Positions 55,863-64,000 are shown, numbered from the stretch's first letter. The stretch is 64,000 nucleotides of DNA from Rhodanobacteraceae bacterium (GCA_024234055.1 JACKOW010000004.1:124001-188000); one strand, 5' to 3'. Notes: generated from the letters alone by a model not told the origin. Translations and numbers: made by a program.

Positions 55863-56714
55863 CTAGCGCCAGAACTTCCACCACGGCGACGGCCGCACCC
55901 GCCAGCCGCTGCCGTCTGCACAGCGCAACAGTGCCTGGCCGGGACGGATGCCGGCCTGCCACAGCTGCTGCAATTGCCGTGGATCGCGCACGTCGCGGAG
56001 CGTGGGCTCGGCGCTCTCCGCTTCGATATCGATCAGCTGCATCCCGGCATGCCGAGCAAGCGCCAGCAGCAGTGGATCGCGCGATGCCAATCGGGTTGTA
56101 GCCGGCGGCGGCACGGCCGCGTTCACCCCATGCCCCCAGAACCACAGGCAGTTCCACGGCGGCAACTGTCGGGCCACACGAGCCTCGTTGCAACTCTGCT
56201 GCGTGAGGACGATCTGTAGCTCGTTGATACGTCGCTGCCAGCGCAGATCTGCCGGCAGCAGCCCACGCAGATCGCTACCCAGCAGCGCATCGGGAGCCGC
56301 AGCATCAGGATCTCCCAAGGCCAGCGGACAGCGCAGCAACAATCGACCGCCCTGCACCGCAGCAATCTCGATGGATTCATCCGCCAACCAGGGGCGCAGG
56401 GCCTCGATCAGTAGCGGCAGATCCGGATGGTCCGGGTCACTGTCCACGGCCAAGGCCATCACCCGGACGCTGCTGACTTCCGGCTGCAGGTGGATCAGGT
56501 CGGCCAACAACCAGGCGCTGTCCGTGTCTGCCACGTCCGACGCCAGCAGTACCGCCCACGGCGGGTTGGCAGACCAGCCAAAGGCATCGCGCAAGGCCGC
56601 ATCCAGTCCAGGTTCGATCGCTGCAAGCAAGTCTGCCCGCTGACACAGCGTGTCAAGACCCGGCAGATCAAGCGCCCTGATCTGTGAGGGCGATGGCAGC
56701 AGCCAGAGGTTCAT
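55863..56714 (-). CDS. RpfE-like protein (phosphoglycerate mutase-related), Xanthomonadales type
   Basis: The 283-residue soluble protein has no signal peptide. Segments such as WLLPSPSQIRAL, DLIHLQPEV, RWQRRINELQIVL and PPWNCLWFWGHG...VPPP match, as far as I can recall, the RpfE family of Xanthomonas rpf clusters, related to cofactor-independent phosphoglycerate mutases; the WFWGxG element is characteristic. Catalytic metal ligands of the mutases are not evident, so activity is doubtful. A diffusible-factor signalling role is not proved for this family. It ends WKFWR. Confidence 0.65.
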   Translation of the reverse strand: MNLWLLPSPSQIRALDLPGLDTLCQRADLLAAIEPGLDAALRDAFGWSANPPWAVLLASDVADTDSAWLLADLIHLQPEVSSVRVMALAVDSDPDHPDLPLLIEALRPWLADESIEIAAVQGGRLLLRCPLALGDPDAAAPDALLGSDLRGLLPADLRWQRRINELQIVLTQQSCNEARVARQLPPWNCLWFWGHGVNAAVPPPATTRLASRDPLLLALARHAGMQLIDIEAESAEPTLRDVRDPRQLQQLWQAGIRPGQALLRCADGSGWRVRPSPWWKFWR

Positions 56715-56840
56715 GGGTTTCCGGAGGGCAGTGGGCGGGTTGAGGAGCGGCGTAGAAACGTCTGGTAAGCAGCAAGACTGCAGGAGAGCAGTAAAACGTC
56801 AAAGGTAAAAGGTCAATTCTAGCGAAGGGCGTACAGCTCG

Positions 56841-56932
56841 CCGGTCGCGACGCGAGGTCGCTCCTACGGGCAAGCTCGTGGTTCATGACGTGTGTTCAGT
56901 GTCGGGCCGGAACAGTTGGCTTGCCATGACGC
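56841..56932 (+). repeat. Right-half module of the composite repeat
   Basis: CCGGTCGCGACGCGAGGTCG...CTCCTACGGGC, GTGGTTCATGACGTGTGTTC, then GTCGGGCCGGAACAGTTGGC form a further copy of the module, between the BtuF-like and RpfE-like genes. The gap 56715-56959 otherwise holds only the TTTCACC array. Confidence 0.85.
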
Positions 56933-56943
56933 CTAGGCGGTTC

Positions 56944-56978
56944 TTTCACCTTTCACCTTTCACCTTTCACCTTTCACC
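56944..56978 (-). repeat. Five GGTGAAA heptamers spanning the stop codon of the BtuF-like gene
   Basis: On + it is TTTCACC five times. On the coding strand the repeat encodes the last residues VKGER and the stop codon TGA (56960-56962), and continues 16 bases beyond it. Confidence 0.97.
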
Positions 56979-57763
56979 GCTCCCGCCACCAACCGCGCCA
57001 ACTGCGGCAATCCTTCGAGGATCGCGGCAGGCCCGGGCTGCAGGATCACGGCGCTCTTGATCTCGGCCACCCGGCCGTTGCGGATGGCGGGAATGTTGTC
57101 CCAACCGGGGCGCGCAGCGACCTTGTCGGGACGGAATTTCTTGCCACACCAGGAGCCTATGATCACGTCTGGCGCGCGGCGGATCACCTCGTCGGCGTCG
57201 GCCAGTATCCGGTCTCGCCCCAGACTGCACTCGGCGCGTTCGGGGAACAGGTCATCGCCACCGGCGATGCGGATCAGCTCGCAGACCCATTGAATCGCGG
57301 TCATCGGCGGCTCGTCCCATTCCTCGAAATACACCAACGGTCGTCTGGCCAGCGTCGCAGCCTGGCGACGGGCTGCATCGATGGCCACCTGCATCTCGTC
57401 GACCAGCGCCTGAGCACGACCGACCGCGCCGACCAGCGCCCCCAGGCGCAGGGTGTAGTTCAAGATGCCTTCGACAGATCGATGATTGCTGATCCAGACC
57501 TCGACGCCGGCGCGGATCAGATCGCGGGCGATATCGGCCTGGATATCGGAAAAGCCGATCACCAGATCCGGCTTCAGCGCCATGATCTTGTCGATTCTGG
57601 CGCTGGTGAATGCCGAGACCTTCGGCTTCTCGCGTCGGGCCTGCGGCGGCCGCACCGTGAACCCGGAGATGCCCACGATACGATCCTGCTCACCGATGCG
57701 GTAAAGCACCTCGGTGGGTTCTTCGGTCAGGCAGACAATGCGTTGCGGGTAGCGATCGGTCAC
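56960..57763 (-). CDS. btuF: Cobalamin-binding-type periplasmic-binding-fold protein without signal peptide
   Basis: The 267-residue protein starts at GTG 57763. It has the helical-backbone binding-protein fold of BtuF/FhuD: RIVCLTEEPTEVLYRIGEQDRIVGISGF at the start, KVSAFTSARIDKIMALKPDLVIGFSD, the linking helix LRLGALVGAVGRAQALVDEM and the C-terminal lobe with VYFEEWDEPPMTAIQWVCELIRIAGG. No signal peptide or lipobox is visible, so it may be cytosolic or start further upstream in the repeat. No ABC permease or ATPase is next to it. The start is directly behind a 17-unit heptamer array, and the stop is inside another array. Confidence 0.75.
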   Translation of the reverse strand: MTDRYPQRIVCLTEEPTEVLYRIGEQDRIVGISGFTVRPPQARREKPKVSAFTSARIDKIMALKPDLVIGFSDIQADIARDLIRAGVEVWISNHRSVEGILNYTLRLGALVGAVGRAQALVDEMQVAIDAARRQAATLARRPLVYFEEWDEPPMTAIQWVCELIRIAGGDDLFPERAECSLGRDRILADADEVIRRAPDVIIGSWCGKKFRPDKVAARPGWDNIPAIRNGRVAEIKSAVILQPGPAAILEGLPQLARLVAGAVKGER

Positions 57764-57765
57764 GG

Positions 57766-57884
57766 GGTTGTTGGTTGCTGGTTGTTGGTTGCTGGTTGTT
57801 GGTTGCTGGTTGTTGGTTGCTGGTTGTTGGTTGCTGGTTGTTGGTTGTTGGTTGTTGGTTGTCGGTTGTCGGTTGTCGGTCGTC
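57766..57884 (+). repeat. 17-unit heptamer array GGTTGTT/GGTTGCT/GGTTGTC
   Basis: From 57766, GGTTGTT and GGTTGCT alternate five times each, three more GGTTGTT follow, then three GGTTGTC and one GGTCGTC. All 17 units are exactly seven bases. It ends two bases before the start codon of the BtuF-like gene (opposite strand) and therefore replaces its ribosome-binding region with a CAACC-rich leader. Confidence 0.98.
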
Positions 57885-57911
57885 CGGAATCTGGCAACAC
57901 TCTCACGAAGG

Positions 57912-57992
57912 CGTCATTGCGAGGAGCGAAGCGACGAAGCAATCCAGCGCTATTGAGGCCCCGCCTCCGGATTGCTTCGCTACGCTTCCCAT
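57912..57992. repeat. REP-like inverted pair GAAGCGACGAAGCAATCCAG / GGATTGCTTCGCTACGCTTC
   Basis: CGAAGCAATCC (57935-57945) faces GGATTGCTTCGCTACGC (57968-57984). Same class as 55437-55512. A weaker copy of the GTTCATGAC...GATGGCTCGCAATGACC module lies at 58166-58215. No gene is seen between 57764 and 58235. Confidence 0.8.
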
Positions 57993-58235
57993 GAGCTCAT
58001 CCGTACGTTCTTGATCTCTTGGCATTGACGGTCATTGCGGCAAATCCGGAAATGCGAGTGGCGCTTGTGGAGGGCGTCGCGCTGCGGCGGCGCATTGTGG
58101 GTGCCAGACGTTCAACAGCCGCGCAAGCGAGCGTCCCTCCTCAAAGCCGCCCCGAGCCCACCACGCGTTCATGACTTGCGGGCATTTCCCGGGGCAAAAG
58201 ATGGCTCGCAATGACCCATCAATCACTCGCGACTC

Positions 58236-58826
58236 TCAGGGATACAAGGCCCGTTTGCCCCACACGCCGTCTTTCAACTCGTAGCGCAGGCGGTCATGCA
58301 GGCGGAAGTCCTGGCCATACCAGAACTCGACCATATCCGGGACCACACGAAAGCCGGACCAATGCGGCGGTCTTGGCACATCCTGGCCTTCAAATCGCTG
58401 TTCGAACTCGCGCACACGGGCCATCAGCTCCTCGCGGCTGCCGAGTTCGCGTGACTGCCGCGATGCCCAGGCGCCGATCTGAGACAGCCGCGGCCGCGAG
58501 GCAAAATAGGCGTCGGCTTCGCAATGCGACACCGGCTCGGCCAGGCCTTCGATCTTGACCTGCACCTGTTTGTCCAGGGTCTTCCACAGGAAAAGCAGCG
58601 CGCATTGCGGATGCGCCAGAATCTGCTGACCCTTGTTGCTCTCGTAGTTGGTGTAGAACACGAAGCCGCGTCCATCCAGCTCTTTCAGCAACACGGTGCG
58701 CGACGACACCCGCCCCTGCCCGTTCGCTGTCGACAGCGTCATGGCCGTGGGCTCCGGATCACCTGCGGCGCGGGCGCGCTCCTGCAGGTCGCGAAAATGG
58801 GTGAAGGCTTCGAACAGCAGACTCAT
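58236..58826 (-). CDS. pdxH: Pyridoxamine 5'-phosphate oxidase
   Basis: The 196-residue FMN enzyme makes pyridoxal phosphate. Family segments are AMTLSTANGQGRVSSRTVLLKEL, FVFYTNYESNKGQQI, ALLFLWKTLDKQVQVKIEG, FASRPRLSQIGAWASRQS, and the C-terminal PPHWSGFRVVPDMVEFWYG...RLHDRLRYEL. The ATG overlaps the stop of the SDR gene (ATGA). It ends the xrtH-SDR-pdxH operon. Confidence 0.97.
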   Translation of the reverse strand: MSLLFEAFTHFRDLQERARAAGDPEPTAMTLSTANGQGRVSSRTVLLKELDGRGFVFYTNYESNKGQQILAHPQCALLFLWKTLDKQVQVKIEGLAEPVSHCEADAYFASRPRLSQIGAWASRQSRELGSREELMARVREFEQRFEGQDVPRPPHWSGFRVVPDMVEFWYGQDFRLHDRLRYELKDGVWGKRALYP

Positions 58827-59671
58827 GATGGCAAACCGCCCTGAAAATTGGTCGTAAGGACGTCTGTATAGCCGTCCCGGTAGGAAGCATAACGGGGACG
58901 CCAGCCGATGGTGTGAGCCAGATCATTGCGCAAACGCTTGCCACTGACGTCGCCGGCCTTGCCGATGCGCTCGGGCGCCGGCATTCCCAGCGCTGCCGCC
59001 AGCCAATCCAGCACCTCGGACAGCGGCACCGGCTGATCGTCGACCCCGATGACTTGCGCGGGCACGCGATCGCTGCTCGCAAGCAATGCCACCAAGGCTG
59101 CCGCATCCTCGATGTGAATGCGATTGCTGTAATGGCGCCCTTCGGCAATCGACGAGCCGCTCCTGACCCGATTGATCAGCCACAACCGATCCGGCCCATA
59201 CAATCCGGCCAGGCGCACGCAAACGCAATCTGGCAACAGCGTAGACGCCACCCGTTCGCCTTCCAGAAGAATCCGCCCGTTGAAGGCGAGCGGCTCGGCG
59301 GGTGATTGCTCGTCCACCCACTCGCCGGCATCCTGCCCGTACACCGCGGTGCTGGAGACATAGATCAATCTCAAGTCTGGTGCTGGATTGGGCAAGGCCT
59401 GCAGCAGGCGCCGCAGCGCTTCCACATAAATCGATCGGTAGCTCGCCTCGTCACGACCACCGGGCGTCGGCGCGTAGATCAAGGTGTCGATCGCCTCCGG
59501 CAAAGCTTCAAGGCCGGCGCCCGTGATCAGGTCAGCAGCGACCGGTCGCAAGCCCGCCGGCAGCAACGCCGGCCGACGCCGCAAGCCGTAGACCTCGGCA
59601 TCGCCCAGCAACAATCCGGCGCGCGTTCCCAGATCACCGCAGCCGGCAATCAGCACGCGGCGAGCGCGCAT
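58823..59671 (-). CDS. NAD-dependent epimerase/dehydratase-type SDR
   Basis: ATG 59671 gives 282 residues. The extended-SDR pattern is clear: VLIAGCGDLGTRAG (variant of GxxGxxG), VSSTAVYGQD with catalytic Ser/Thr and Tyr, and RLAGLYGPDR...IHIEDAAALV. The catalytic Lys of YxxxK is replaced by another residue (FNGRILLEGERV), as in the YeeZ-type subfamily. Substrate unknown. It overlaps pdxH and lies 7 bp after the exosortase gene. Confidence 0.87.
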   Translation of the reverse strand: MRARRVLIAGCGDLGTRAGLLLGDAEVYGLRRRPALLPAGLRPVAADLITGAGLEALPEAIDTLIYAPTPGGRDEASYRSIYVEALRRLLQALPNPAPDLRLIYVSSTAVYGQDAGEWVDEQSPAEPLAFNGRILLEGERVASTLLPDCVCVRLAGLYGPDRLWLINRVRSGSSIAEGRHYSNRIHIEDAAALVALLASSDRVPAQVIGVDDQPVPLSEVLDWLAAALGMPAPERIGKAGDVSGKRLRNDLAHTIGWRPRYASYRDGYTDVLTTNFQGGLPS

Positions 59672-59678
59672 GCGCGCT

Positions 59679-60194
59679 TCAGGCCGCGACCGGATCAGCC
59701 GCGGCGGGTTTCCGACGATCACGGGAAATCCAGCGCAGCCACAGCAGCCACACCACCAGGGCATCGATGATGATCAAGGCCTGCCACAGGTACAGGTGGA
59801 ACCACTCGAACCAGGTCATGCTCCACTGGCCCATGTAGAACAGGCTGATGATGCGCACCAGATTCAGCAGCTGGATCGCGAAGAAGCCGACAAGGAAGCC
59901 GGCCAGCTTCTGCTTCCAGGTCGACGGAAAGGCCGCCAGCGCTGCCACCAGAATGATGATGGCCTCGATGCCATTGCAGCCACGCTCGATGGATACGGCA
60001 AAACCATTGGCGGTGCTCTGAATGATCTTGCCGTAGCTGTGGACCTCGCTGTCGAAGAGCTTGATCAACCAGGCGCTGATCTGAGCCAGGGCATCGGTAA
60101 AGGGCACCACGAAGTGGGTTTCACCAAACTTCGAGACTTCAAAGGCGAAGAGTGCGGCAAGCACTCCGACAAACACCAGAAAGAAACGGACCAT
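59679..60194 (-). CDS. xrtH: Exosortase H (XrtH)
   Basis: ATG 60194 gives 171 residues; a TTG four codons upstream is possible. It is a polytopic membrane cysteine protease with the exosortase triad: Cys73 in IERGCNGIEA, Arg114 in LNLVRIISLF and His133 in WFHLYLWQA. The short size without a C-terminal domain is that of XrtH. In other bacteria XrtH is matched with IPTL-type C-terminal sorting signals, but no such substrate is complete in this window. Confidence 0.9.
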   Translation of the reverse strand: MVRFFLVFVGVLAALFAFEVSKFGETHFVVPFTDALAQISAWLIKLFDSEVHSYGKIIQSTANGFAVSIERGCNGIEAIIILVAALAAFPSTWKQKLAGFLVGFFAIQLLNLVRIISLFYMGQWSMTWFEWFHLYLWQALIIIDALVVWLLWLRWISRDRRKPAAADPVAA

Positions 60195-60376
60195 GCGCGA
60201 GGGCAATCACAGGCGAACAAAGCGCGGCAGTCTAGCGGATCAATTGTGAAGAAGCGCAGGACGACCACCCACAACAGGCCGATCCCAGCACACCGGATCA
60301 GCAAAAGCTGCTTTTTTCAACGCCTTAGAGCTGACAACCTGATTCCTGTAGGTTCAATCGGGTTAGCATGGTGGAC

Positions 60377-60931
60377 ATGAGCACGCGCAGGAACCTGTTT
60401 CTGATCGGCCCGATGGGTGCTGGCAAAAGCACCGTCGGACGACGCCTTGCGCGCCATCTGGACATGCGTTTTGTTGATCTGGACCAGATGATCGAATCGG
60501 AAACCGGCAGCAGCATCGCCTTGCTGTTCGACGTCGAAGGCGAAGGGGCTTTCCGGCAACGCGAAGCGGCCACGCTGGCGCGCGCGACTGAACTCGACGG
60601 CATCGTGCTGGCTACTGGCGGTGGCAGCGTACTCGACCCTGGCAGCCGACAACTGCTGCGCGAGAGGGGCCTGGTGATCTATCTGGAGGCGCCGGTGGAT
60701 CTGCAGCTGGAACGCCTGGCCCGTGATCGCACACGGCCCCTGCTGCGGGCGCCGGATCGGACCCAGCGCTTGATCAATCTGGCGAGCGCGCGAAATCCGA
60801 TCTACCAGGACCTGGCTGATCTGACCATCACCGCCGACCGCTCCGGACCTGGATCTACCGCACGCCGCACGCTGGCCGCCTTGCATCAGCATCTGAAGGA
60901 CAAGGACACCAATCGGGAACCCGCAGGATGA
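60377..60931 (+). CDS. aroK: Shikimate kinase
   Basis: The 184-residue enzyme phosphorylates shikimate. P-loop GPMGAGKSTVGRRLA is near residue 11; DLDQMIE binds metal and shikimate, and the TGGGSVLD and lid RPLLRAPDR motifs follow. ATG 60377 has GGTGG upstream; ATG 60368 is possible. It overlaps aroB by four bases (ATGA), so two steps of the shikimate pathway are coupled. Confidence 0.96.
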   Translation: MSTRRNLFLIGPMGAGKSTVGRRLARHLDMRFVDLDQMIESETGSSIALLFDVEGEGAFRQREAATLARATELDGIVLATGGGSVLDPGSRQLLRERGLVIYLEAPVDLQLERLARDRTRPLLRAPDRTQRLINLASARNPIYQDLADLTITADRSGPGSTARRTLAALHQHLKDKDTNREPAG

Positions 60932-62010
60932 AAGTGCAGGAATTGACGGTCGCACTCGCTGACCGCAGCTATCCCATCCGTATCGGCGCTGGTCTGCTGT
61001 CTGATCCCGACCCCTTGCGGCGCGCCATTGGCGGACGCCAGGTGCTGCTGCTCAGCAACACCACGGTGGCGCCGCTGTATGCGGCCAAGGTCGAAGCGGC
61101 GCTGGCAGGCTTGCGCTGCTCGACGCTGCTGCTGCCTGACGGCGAGCGCCACAAGAGCATCGAGTCGGCGTCCTTGATCTGGCAGGCGCTGGCGGAGCTG
61201 GGCGCCCAGCGCAATGCCACGCTGATTGCGCTCGGTGGCGGCGTCATCGGTGACATGGGCGGCTTTGCCGCGGCCTGCTGGATGCGCGGCATCGATTTCG
61301 TGCAGATACCGACGACGCTGCTGGCCATGGTCGATTCTTCGGTCGGTGGCAAGACCGGGGTCAATCTGGCCCAGGGCAAGAATCTGGTGGGCGCCTTCTG
61401 GCAGCCGCGTCTGGTGCTGGCCGACATCGCCACGCTGCGCACCTTGCCGGAACGCGAGTTCCGGGCCGGCATGGCCGAGGTGGTGAAATATGGCGCGCTT
61501 GGCGATGCCGAATTCCTGGCATGGTTGGAAGCCCACACCGCAGGCCTGCGCCAACGAGATGAAGATCTGGTGGCAGAAGCAGTATTTCGCTCCTGTCAGC
61601 ACAAGGCCGCCATCGTCGCCCGCGACGAACGCGAGTCCGGCGAACGGGCGCTGCTGAATTTCGGACACACCTACGGCCACGCGCTGGAGACCATCGGCCA
61701 GTACCAGACACTGCTGCACGGCGAGGCGATCGCCATTGGCATGGTCATGGCGGCACGCCTGAGCGCCCGCCTGGGCTGGGCCGACGCGGCCGACGCCGAG
61801 CGCTTGCGCCAGCTGCTGGAAAGTCTGGGCCTTCCTACTGCGCGCCCGGCCGAAGCCTCACCGCAATGCATGGTCGAACTGATGCGTCTGGACAAGAAAT
61901 CCCTGAGTGATCGTCTGCGCCTGATTCTGTGGCGCGGGGTCGGCCGTGCCGAGATCGCTGATGGCGTGGACGCCACCGAGATCGAAGCCTGTCTGGCGGA
62001 ACACCCCTGA
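60928..62010 (+). CDS. aroB: 3-dehydroquinate synthase
   Basis: The 360-residue enzyme converts DAHP to 3-dehydroquinate. Typical segments: LLLPDGERHKSIES, IALGGGVIGDMGGFAAACWMRG, VQIPTTLLAMVDSSVGGKTGVNL, KNLVGAFWQP, EVVKYGAL, and the zinc-binding FGHTYGHALE and LHGEAIAIGMVMA. The length is normal. It follows aroK with ATGA overlap. Confidence 0.97.
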   Translation: MKVQELTVALADRSYPIRIGAGLLSDPDPLRRAIGGRQVLLLSNTTVAPLYAAKVEAALAGLRCSTLLLPDGERHKSIESASLIWQALAELGAQRNATLIALGGGVIGDMGGFAAACWMRGIDFVQIPTTLLAMVDSSVGGKTGVNLAQGKNLVGAFWQPRLVLADIATLRTLPEREFRAGMAEVVKYGALGDAEFLAWLEAHTAGLRQRDEDLVAEAVFRSCQHKAAIVARDERESGERALLNFGHTYGHALETIGQYQTLLHGEAIAIGMVMAARLSARLGWADAADAERLRQLLESLGLPTARPAEASPQCMVELMRLDKKSLSDRLRLILWRGVGRAEIADGVDATEIEACLAEHP

Positions 62011-62079
62011 ACAGGGCCGAGCGCAAAGCCTTGACGCGATCCATGCGCGGCGTTGCGGGCTTCGGCTAGACTCCGTCGC

Positions 62080-62355
62080 ATGCGAATCTTCATGCAATCC
62101 CTGCCCGGCACGGCCGAGCCACAGCGATATTTCCAGTTGGTCCTGCAGCAGGATCTGCTGGGCGGCTGGACACTGATCAAGGAGACCGGGCAGCAAGGTG
62201 CCCGGGGCTCCCTGCGTCGGGAACAGTTTCTCGATCTGGAATCCGCCCAGGAGGCGATGATCAAGGCCCGCGACCAGCAACTGAAGAAGGGGCTGAAAGT
62301 GATGTTCAGCCAGGGTGCCGAAGAACCTGGCAGCGGGCGCGCGATGTATGACTGA
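62080..62355 (+). CDS. Small WGR-domain-like protein
   Basis: ATG 62080 gives 91 residues. The centre has the WGR-like order RYFQLVLQQDLLGGWTLIKE, GQQGARGSLR, then a helix LESAQEAMIKARDQQLKKG and a hydrophobic end. The W-G-R triplet itself is replaced (LIKETG), so it is a divergent member. WGR domains accompany PARP and other nucleic-acid proteins; the small stand-alone form has no known role. The end overlaps the start region of the SPOR gene. Confidence 0.65.
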   Translation: MRIFMQSLPGTAEPQRYFQLVLQQDLLGGWTLIKETGQQGARGSLRREQFLDLESAQEAMIKARDQQLKKGLKVMFSQGAEEPGSGRAMYD

Positions 62356-62377
62356 GTGCCACACCAGGACGCTGAGC

Positions 62378-63280
62378 ATGGCCGTCGGGACGCTGACCTT
62401 GTGGCTGGTATCGACCAGCCTCAGCGCCGCAGACGCCGAAAAGATCGTCTGCGTGCCCGCCGCCGATGGCCGCAGCTGGGATTGCGGCAAGGGCGCCGAC
62501 GCACCGGCCCCGCGCGCGCTGCCAAGCACCCACCAGCGCGCCAAGCCTCCGGAGCCCCCGCCGTTTCTGGTGGATCCCTCTCGCGTTCCCGCCGTCAGTG
62601 GCGCATCGAGCTTCAGCACCCCCGCGCCGGCACCAGTGCCGGTCAGACCGGTGGCCGCCGAAGCGCCAGCCGCGCCACGACCGGCGCCAGTGGCGGCACC
62701 AGCACCAAGGGCGACGGGCAACGCCGCCAAACCGACGCCTGATCCCGTCTCCGCTCCGGTAGCGCCCCCTGCTTCTACACCAGCCTCGCCCCCGGCTGCG
62801 GTTTCGGCATCGGCGGTTGATCCGGTGCCGCCACCCGCTGTCGCTTCAGGAACAGCCTCGACCACACCGCCCACCCCCACACCTGCTTCAGCACCGACAC
62901 CGGCCCCGCCGCCTACACCCGCGCCTGCTTCAGCACAGACACCGGCCCCAGCGCCGCCACCCGCGCCAGCGCCGGCACCGCGTCAGGCCGCGGCGCTGGG
63001 TGCGGCGCAATTGCTGGCTTTGCCGGGTACGCACTACACCGTTCAGCTCACTGCGGCGCGTAGCAGCGCCGGTTTCGAGACGCTGCGCGCCCAACTCGGG
63101 CTATCTGCGACTGACACCTACATCGTGTCGCTGCAGCGGGAGGGCGAGGACTGGTCGCTGCTGCTGTGGCGCGATTTCCCCGACCTGCAAAGCGCACGCA
63201 GCGCCGCCGCGACGTTGGGCGGCAACTATTTTCCGCGGCGGCTGGAGCCGCTGCAGCAGGAAGTGCGTTCAGCGCGCTGA
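62378..63280 (+). CDS. SPOR-domain protein with long Ala/Pro-rich linker
   Basis: ATG 62378 has AGGA upstream and starts a signal peptide (MAVGTLTLWLVSTSLSA); ATG 62348 is the alternative. The 300-residue protein has a Cys pair (IVCVPAADGRSWDCGKG), an about 160-residue linker of Pro, Ala, Ser and Thr (about 55-215) and a C-terminal SPOR domain (HYTVQLTAARSSAGFETLRAQ...YIVSLQREGEDWSLLLWRDF). SPOR binds denuded septal peptidoglycan. The position downstream of aroB matches DamX in enterobacteria. Confidence 0.87.
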   Translation: MAVGTLTLWLVSTSLSAADAEKIVCVPAADGRSWDCGKGADAPAPRALPSTHQRAKPPEPPPFLVDPSRVPAVSGASSFSTPAPAPVPVRPVAAEAPAAPRPAPVAAPAPRATGNAAKPTPDPVSAPVAPPASTPASPPAAVSASAVDPVPPPAVASGTASTTPPTPTPASAPTPAPPPTPAPASAQTPAPAPPPAPAPAPRQAAALGAAQLLALPGTHYTVQLTAARSSAGFETLRAQLGLSATDTYIVSLQREGEDWSLLLWRDFPDLQSARSAAATLGGNYFPRRLEPLQQEVRSAR

Positions 63281-63307
63281 CCCCATTCGAGATCTCCGGA
63301 GCACAGC

Positions 63308-64000
63308 ATGAGTCCCATCGACAGCGGACGTCACAACCGTTTTCTGCGCGCCCTGCGGCGCGAACCGGTCGACACCACCCCGATCTGGGTGATGCGCCAG
63401 GCCGGGCGCTACCTGCCCGAGTACCGCGCAACACGTCAGCGCGCCGGCAGCTTCATGAATCTGTGTCGCTCGCCGGAGCTGGCCTGCGAAGTCACGATGC
63501 AGCCCATCGACCGCTATGAACTCGACGCTGCCATTCTGTTCTCCGACATCCTCACCATTCCCGATGCGATGGGCCTGGGGCTGGAATTCGTCGAGGGCGA
63601 AGGCCCGCAGTTCGCCCGCCCGCTGCGTTCGCTGGCCGACATCCAGAAACTGGGGGTGCCCGACCCGGAAGTCGAGCTGCGCTACGTGCCCGACGCCGTG
63701 CGCGTGATCCGCAAGACATTGAACGGCCGCGTACCCCTGATCGGCTTCGCCGGCAGTCCGTGGACGCTGGCCTGTTACATGGTCGAGGGTGGCCCCAGCG
63801 AGCGCTTCGAGCACATCAAGGGCTTGATGTGGGATCAGCCGCATGCGCTGCATCAGCTGCTGGACGTGCTGACGCGCTCGGTCCAGAGCTATCTGGAAGC
63901 CCAGATTCGCGCTGGCGCCCAGGCGGTCATGATCTTCGATTCCTGGGGCGGCATTCTCGCACCGGGCGACTACCGCGAGTTCTCGCTGGCCAATCTGACG
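63308..64000 (+). CDS. hemE: Uroporphyrinogen decarboxylase, C-terminus outside window
   Basis: ATG 63308 has CGGAGCACAGC upstream; 231 residues are visible and the rest lies beyond the edge. The conserved N-terminal signature [19 protein letters not shown] and the second block [19 protein letters not shown] are present, with [13 protein letters not shown] and a final [13 protein letters not shown]. The enzyme decarboxylates uroporphyrinogen III to coproporphyrinogen III in haem synthesis. Confidence 0.98.
   Translation, partial: MSPIDSGRHNRFLRALRREPVDTTPIWVMRQAGRYLPEYRATRQRAGSFMNLCRSPELACEVTMQPIDRYELDAAILFSDILTIPDAMGLGLEFVEGEGPQFARPLRSLADIQKLGVPDPEVELRYVPDAVRVIRKTLNGRVPLIGFAGSPWTLACYMVEGGPSERFEHIKGLMWDQPHALHQLLDVLTRSVQSYLEAQIRAGAQAVMIFDSWGGILAPGDYREFSLANLT

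Noticed and set aside
57766..57884. CRISPR or VNTR-like coding array
   Set aside because: Units of seven bases with no spacers and no cas genes; translated frames are only low-complexity LLVVGCW-type peptides.

Overview
The window is GC-rich, densely coded gammaproteobacterial chromosome. The best taxonomic clues are the ndk-rlmN-pilF-rodZ-yfgM-bamB-der block, the aroK-aroB-(SPOR)-hemE block, an RpfE-like protein and abundant REP-type intergenic repeats. Together these point to the Xanthomonadales/Lysobacterales or a close relative; this placement is inferred from gene content, not from a database search. I recognised no phage, plasmid, IS transposase, CRISPR array, rRNA or tRNA.

Layout. 1-5.7 kb (minus strand): an operon with ATGA overlaps encodes an Ada-AlkA fusion, a methylguanine methyltransferase with a tandem SH3-like tail, and a seven-haem cytochrome with TPRs, followed by a small receiver-like protein and a CSLREA beta-helix protein cut by the window edge. 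6-11 kb: a fatty acid hydroxylase, a DUF4139 protein and a phospholipid set (PlsC, CdsA, YnbA-like). 11.3-19.5 kb: an NTF2-like lipoprotein, FadD, a four-gene TRAP transporter operon including the rare TatT component, FolD and small proteins. 19.7-30 kb: a methyltransferase, MoeA/MoeB and the housekeeping block from ndk to der. 30-37 kb: beta-oxidation genes fadN, fadA and fadH. 37-50 kb: membrane proteins, M28 and M20 peptidases, a DUF1800-DUF1501-cupredoxin export cluster, a trans-acting enoyl-reductase-like protein and a ComEA-like protein. 50-64 kb: HutD, META/MliC lipoprotein, RRM and cold-shock proteins, a ferric-reductase-like flavoprotein with a small cytochrome c, a dienoyl-CoA isomerase-like protein, a BtuF-like protein, exosortase H with an SDR and PdxH, then aroK, aroB, WGR-like, SPOR and hemE (cut by the edge).

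The genes show a metabolism strong in fatty-acid activation and beta-oxidation (FadD, FadN, FadA, FadH, ECH family), envelope assembly (BamB, RodZ, PilF, YfgM, exosortase) and cofactor synthesis (MoeA/B, PdxH, HemE, FolD).

The most unusual structure is non-coding. At about ten genes a tandem array of 7-bp units, different in sequence from locus to locus but G- or purine-rich on the sense strand in most of them, begins at or within a few bases of the stop codon. In one gene the repeat itself encodes the last residues and the stop codon. Several arrays are paired with a reverse-complement arm, giving long palindromes. One pair of related palindromes brackets fadH. A 17-unit array lies two bases upstream of the start codon of a BtuF-like gene. 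A second layer consists of several REP-like families and a mosaic repeat of about 225 bp present twice, with additional partial copies.
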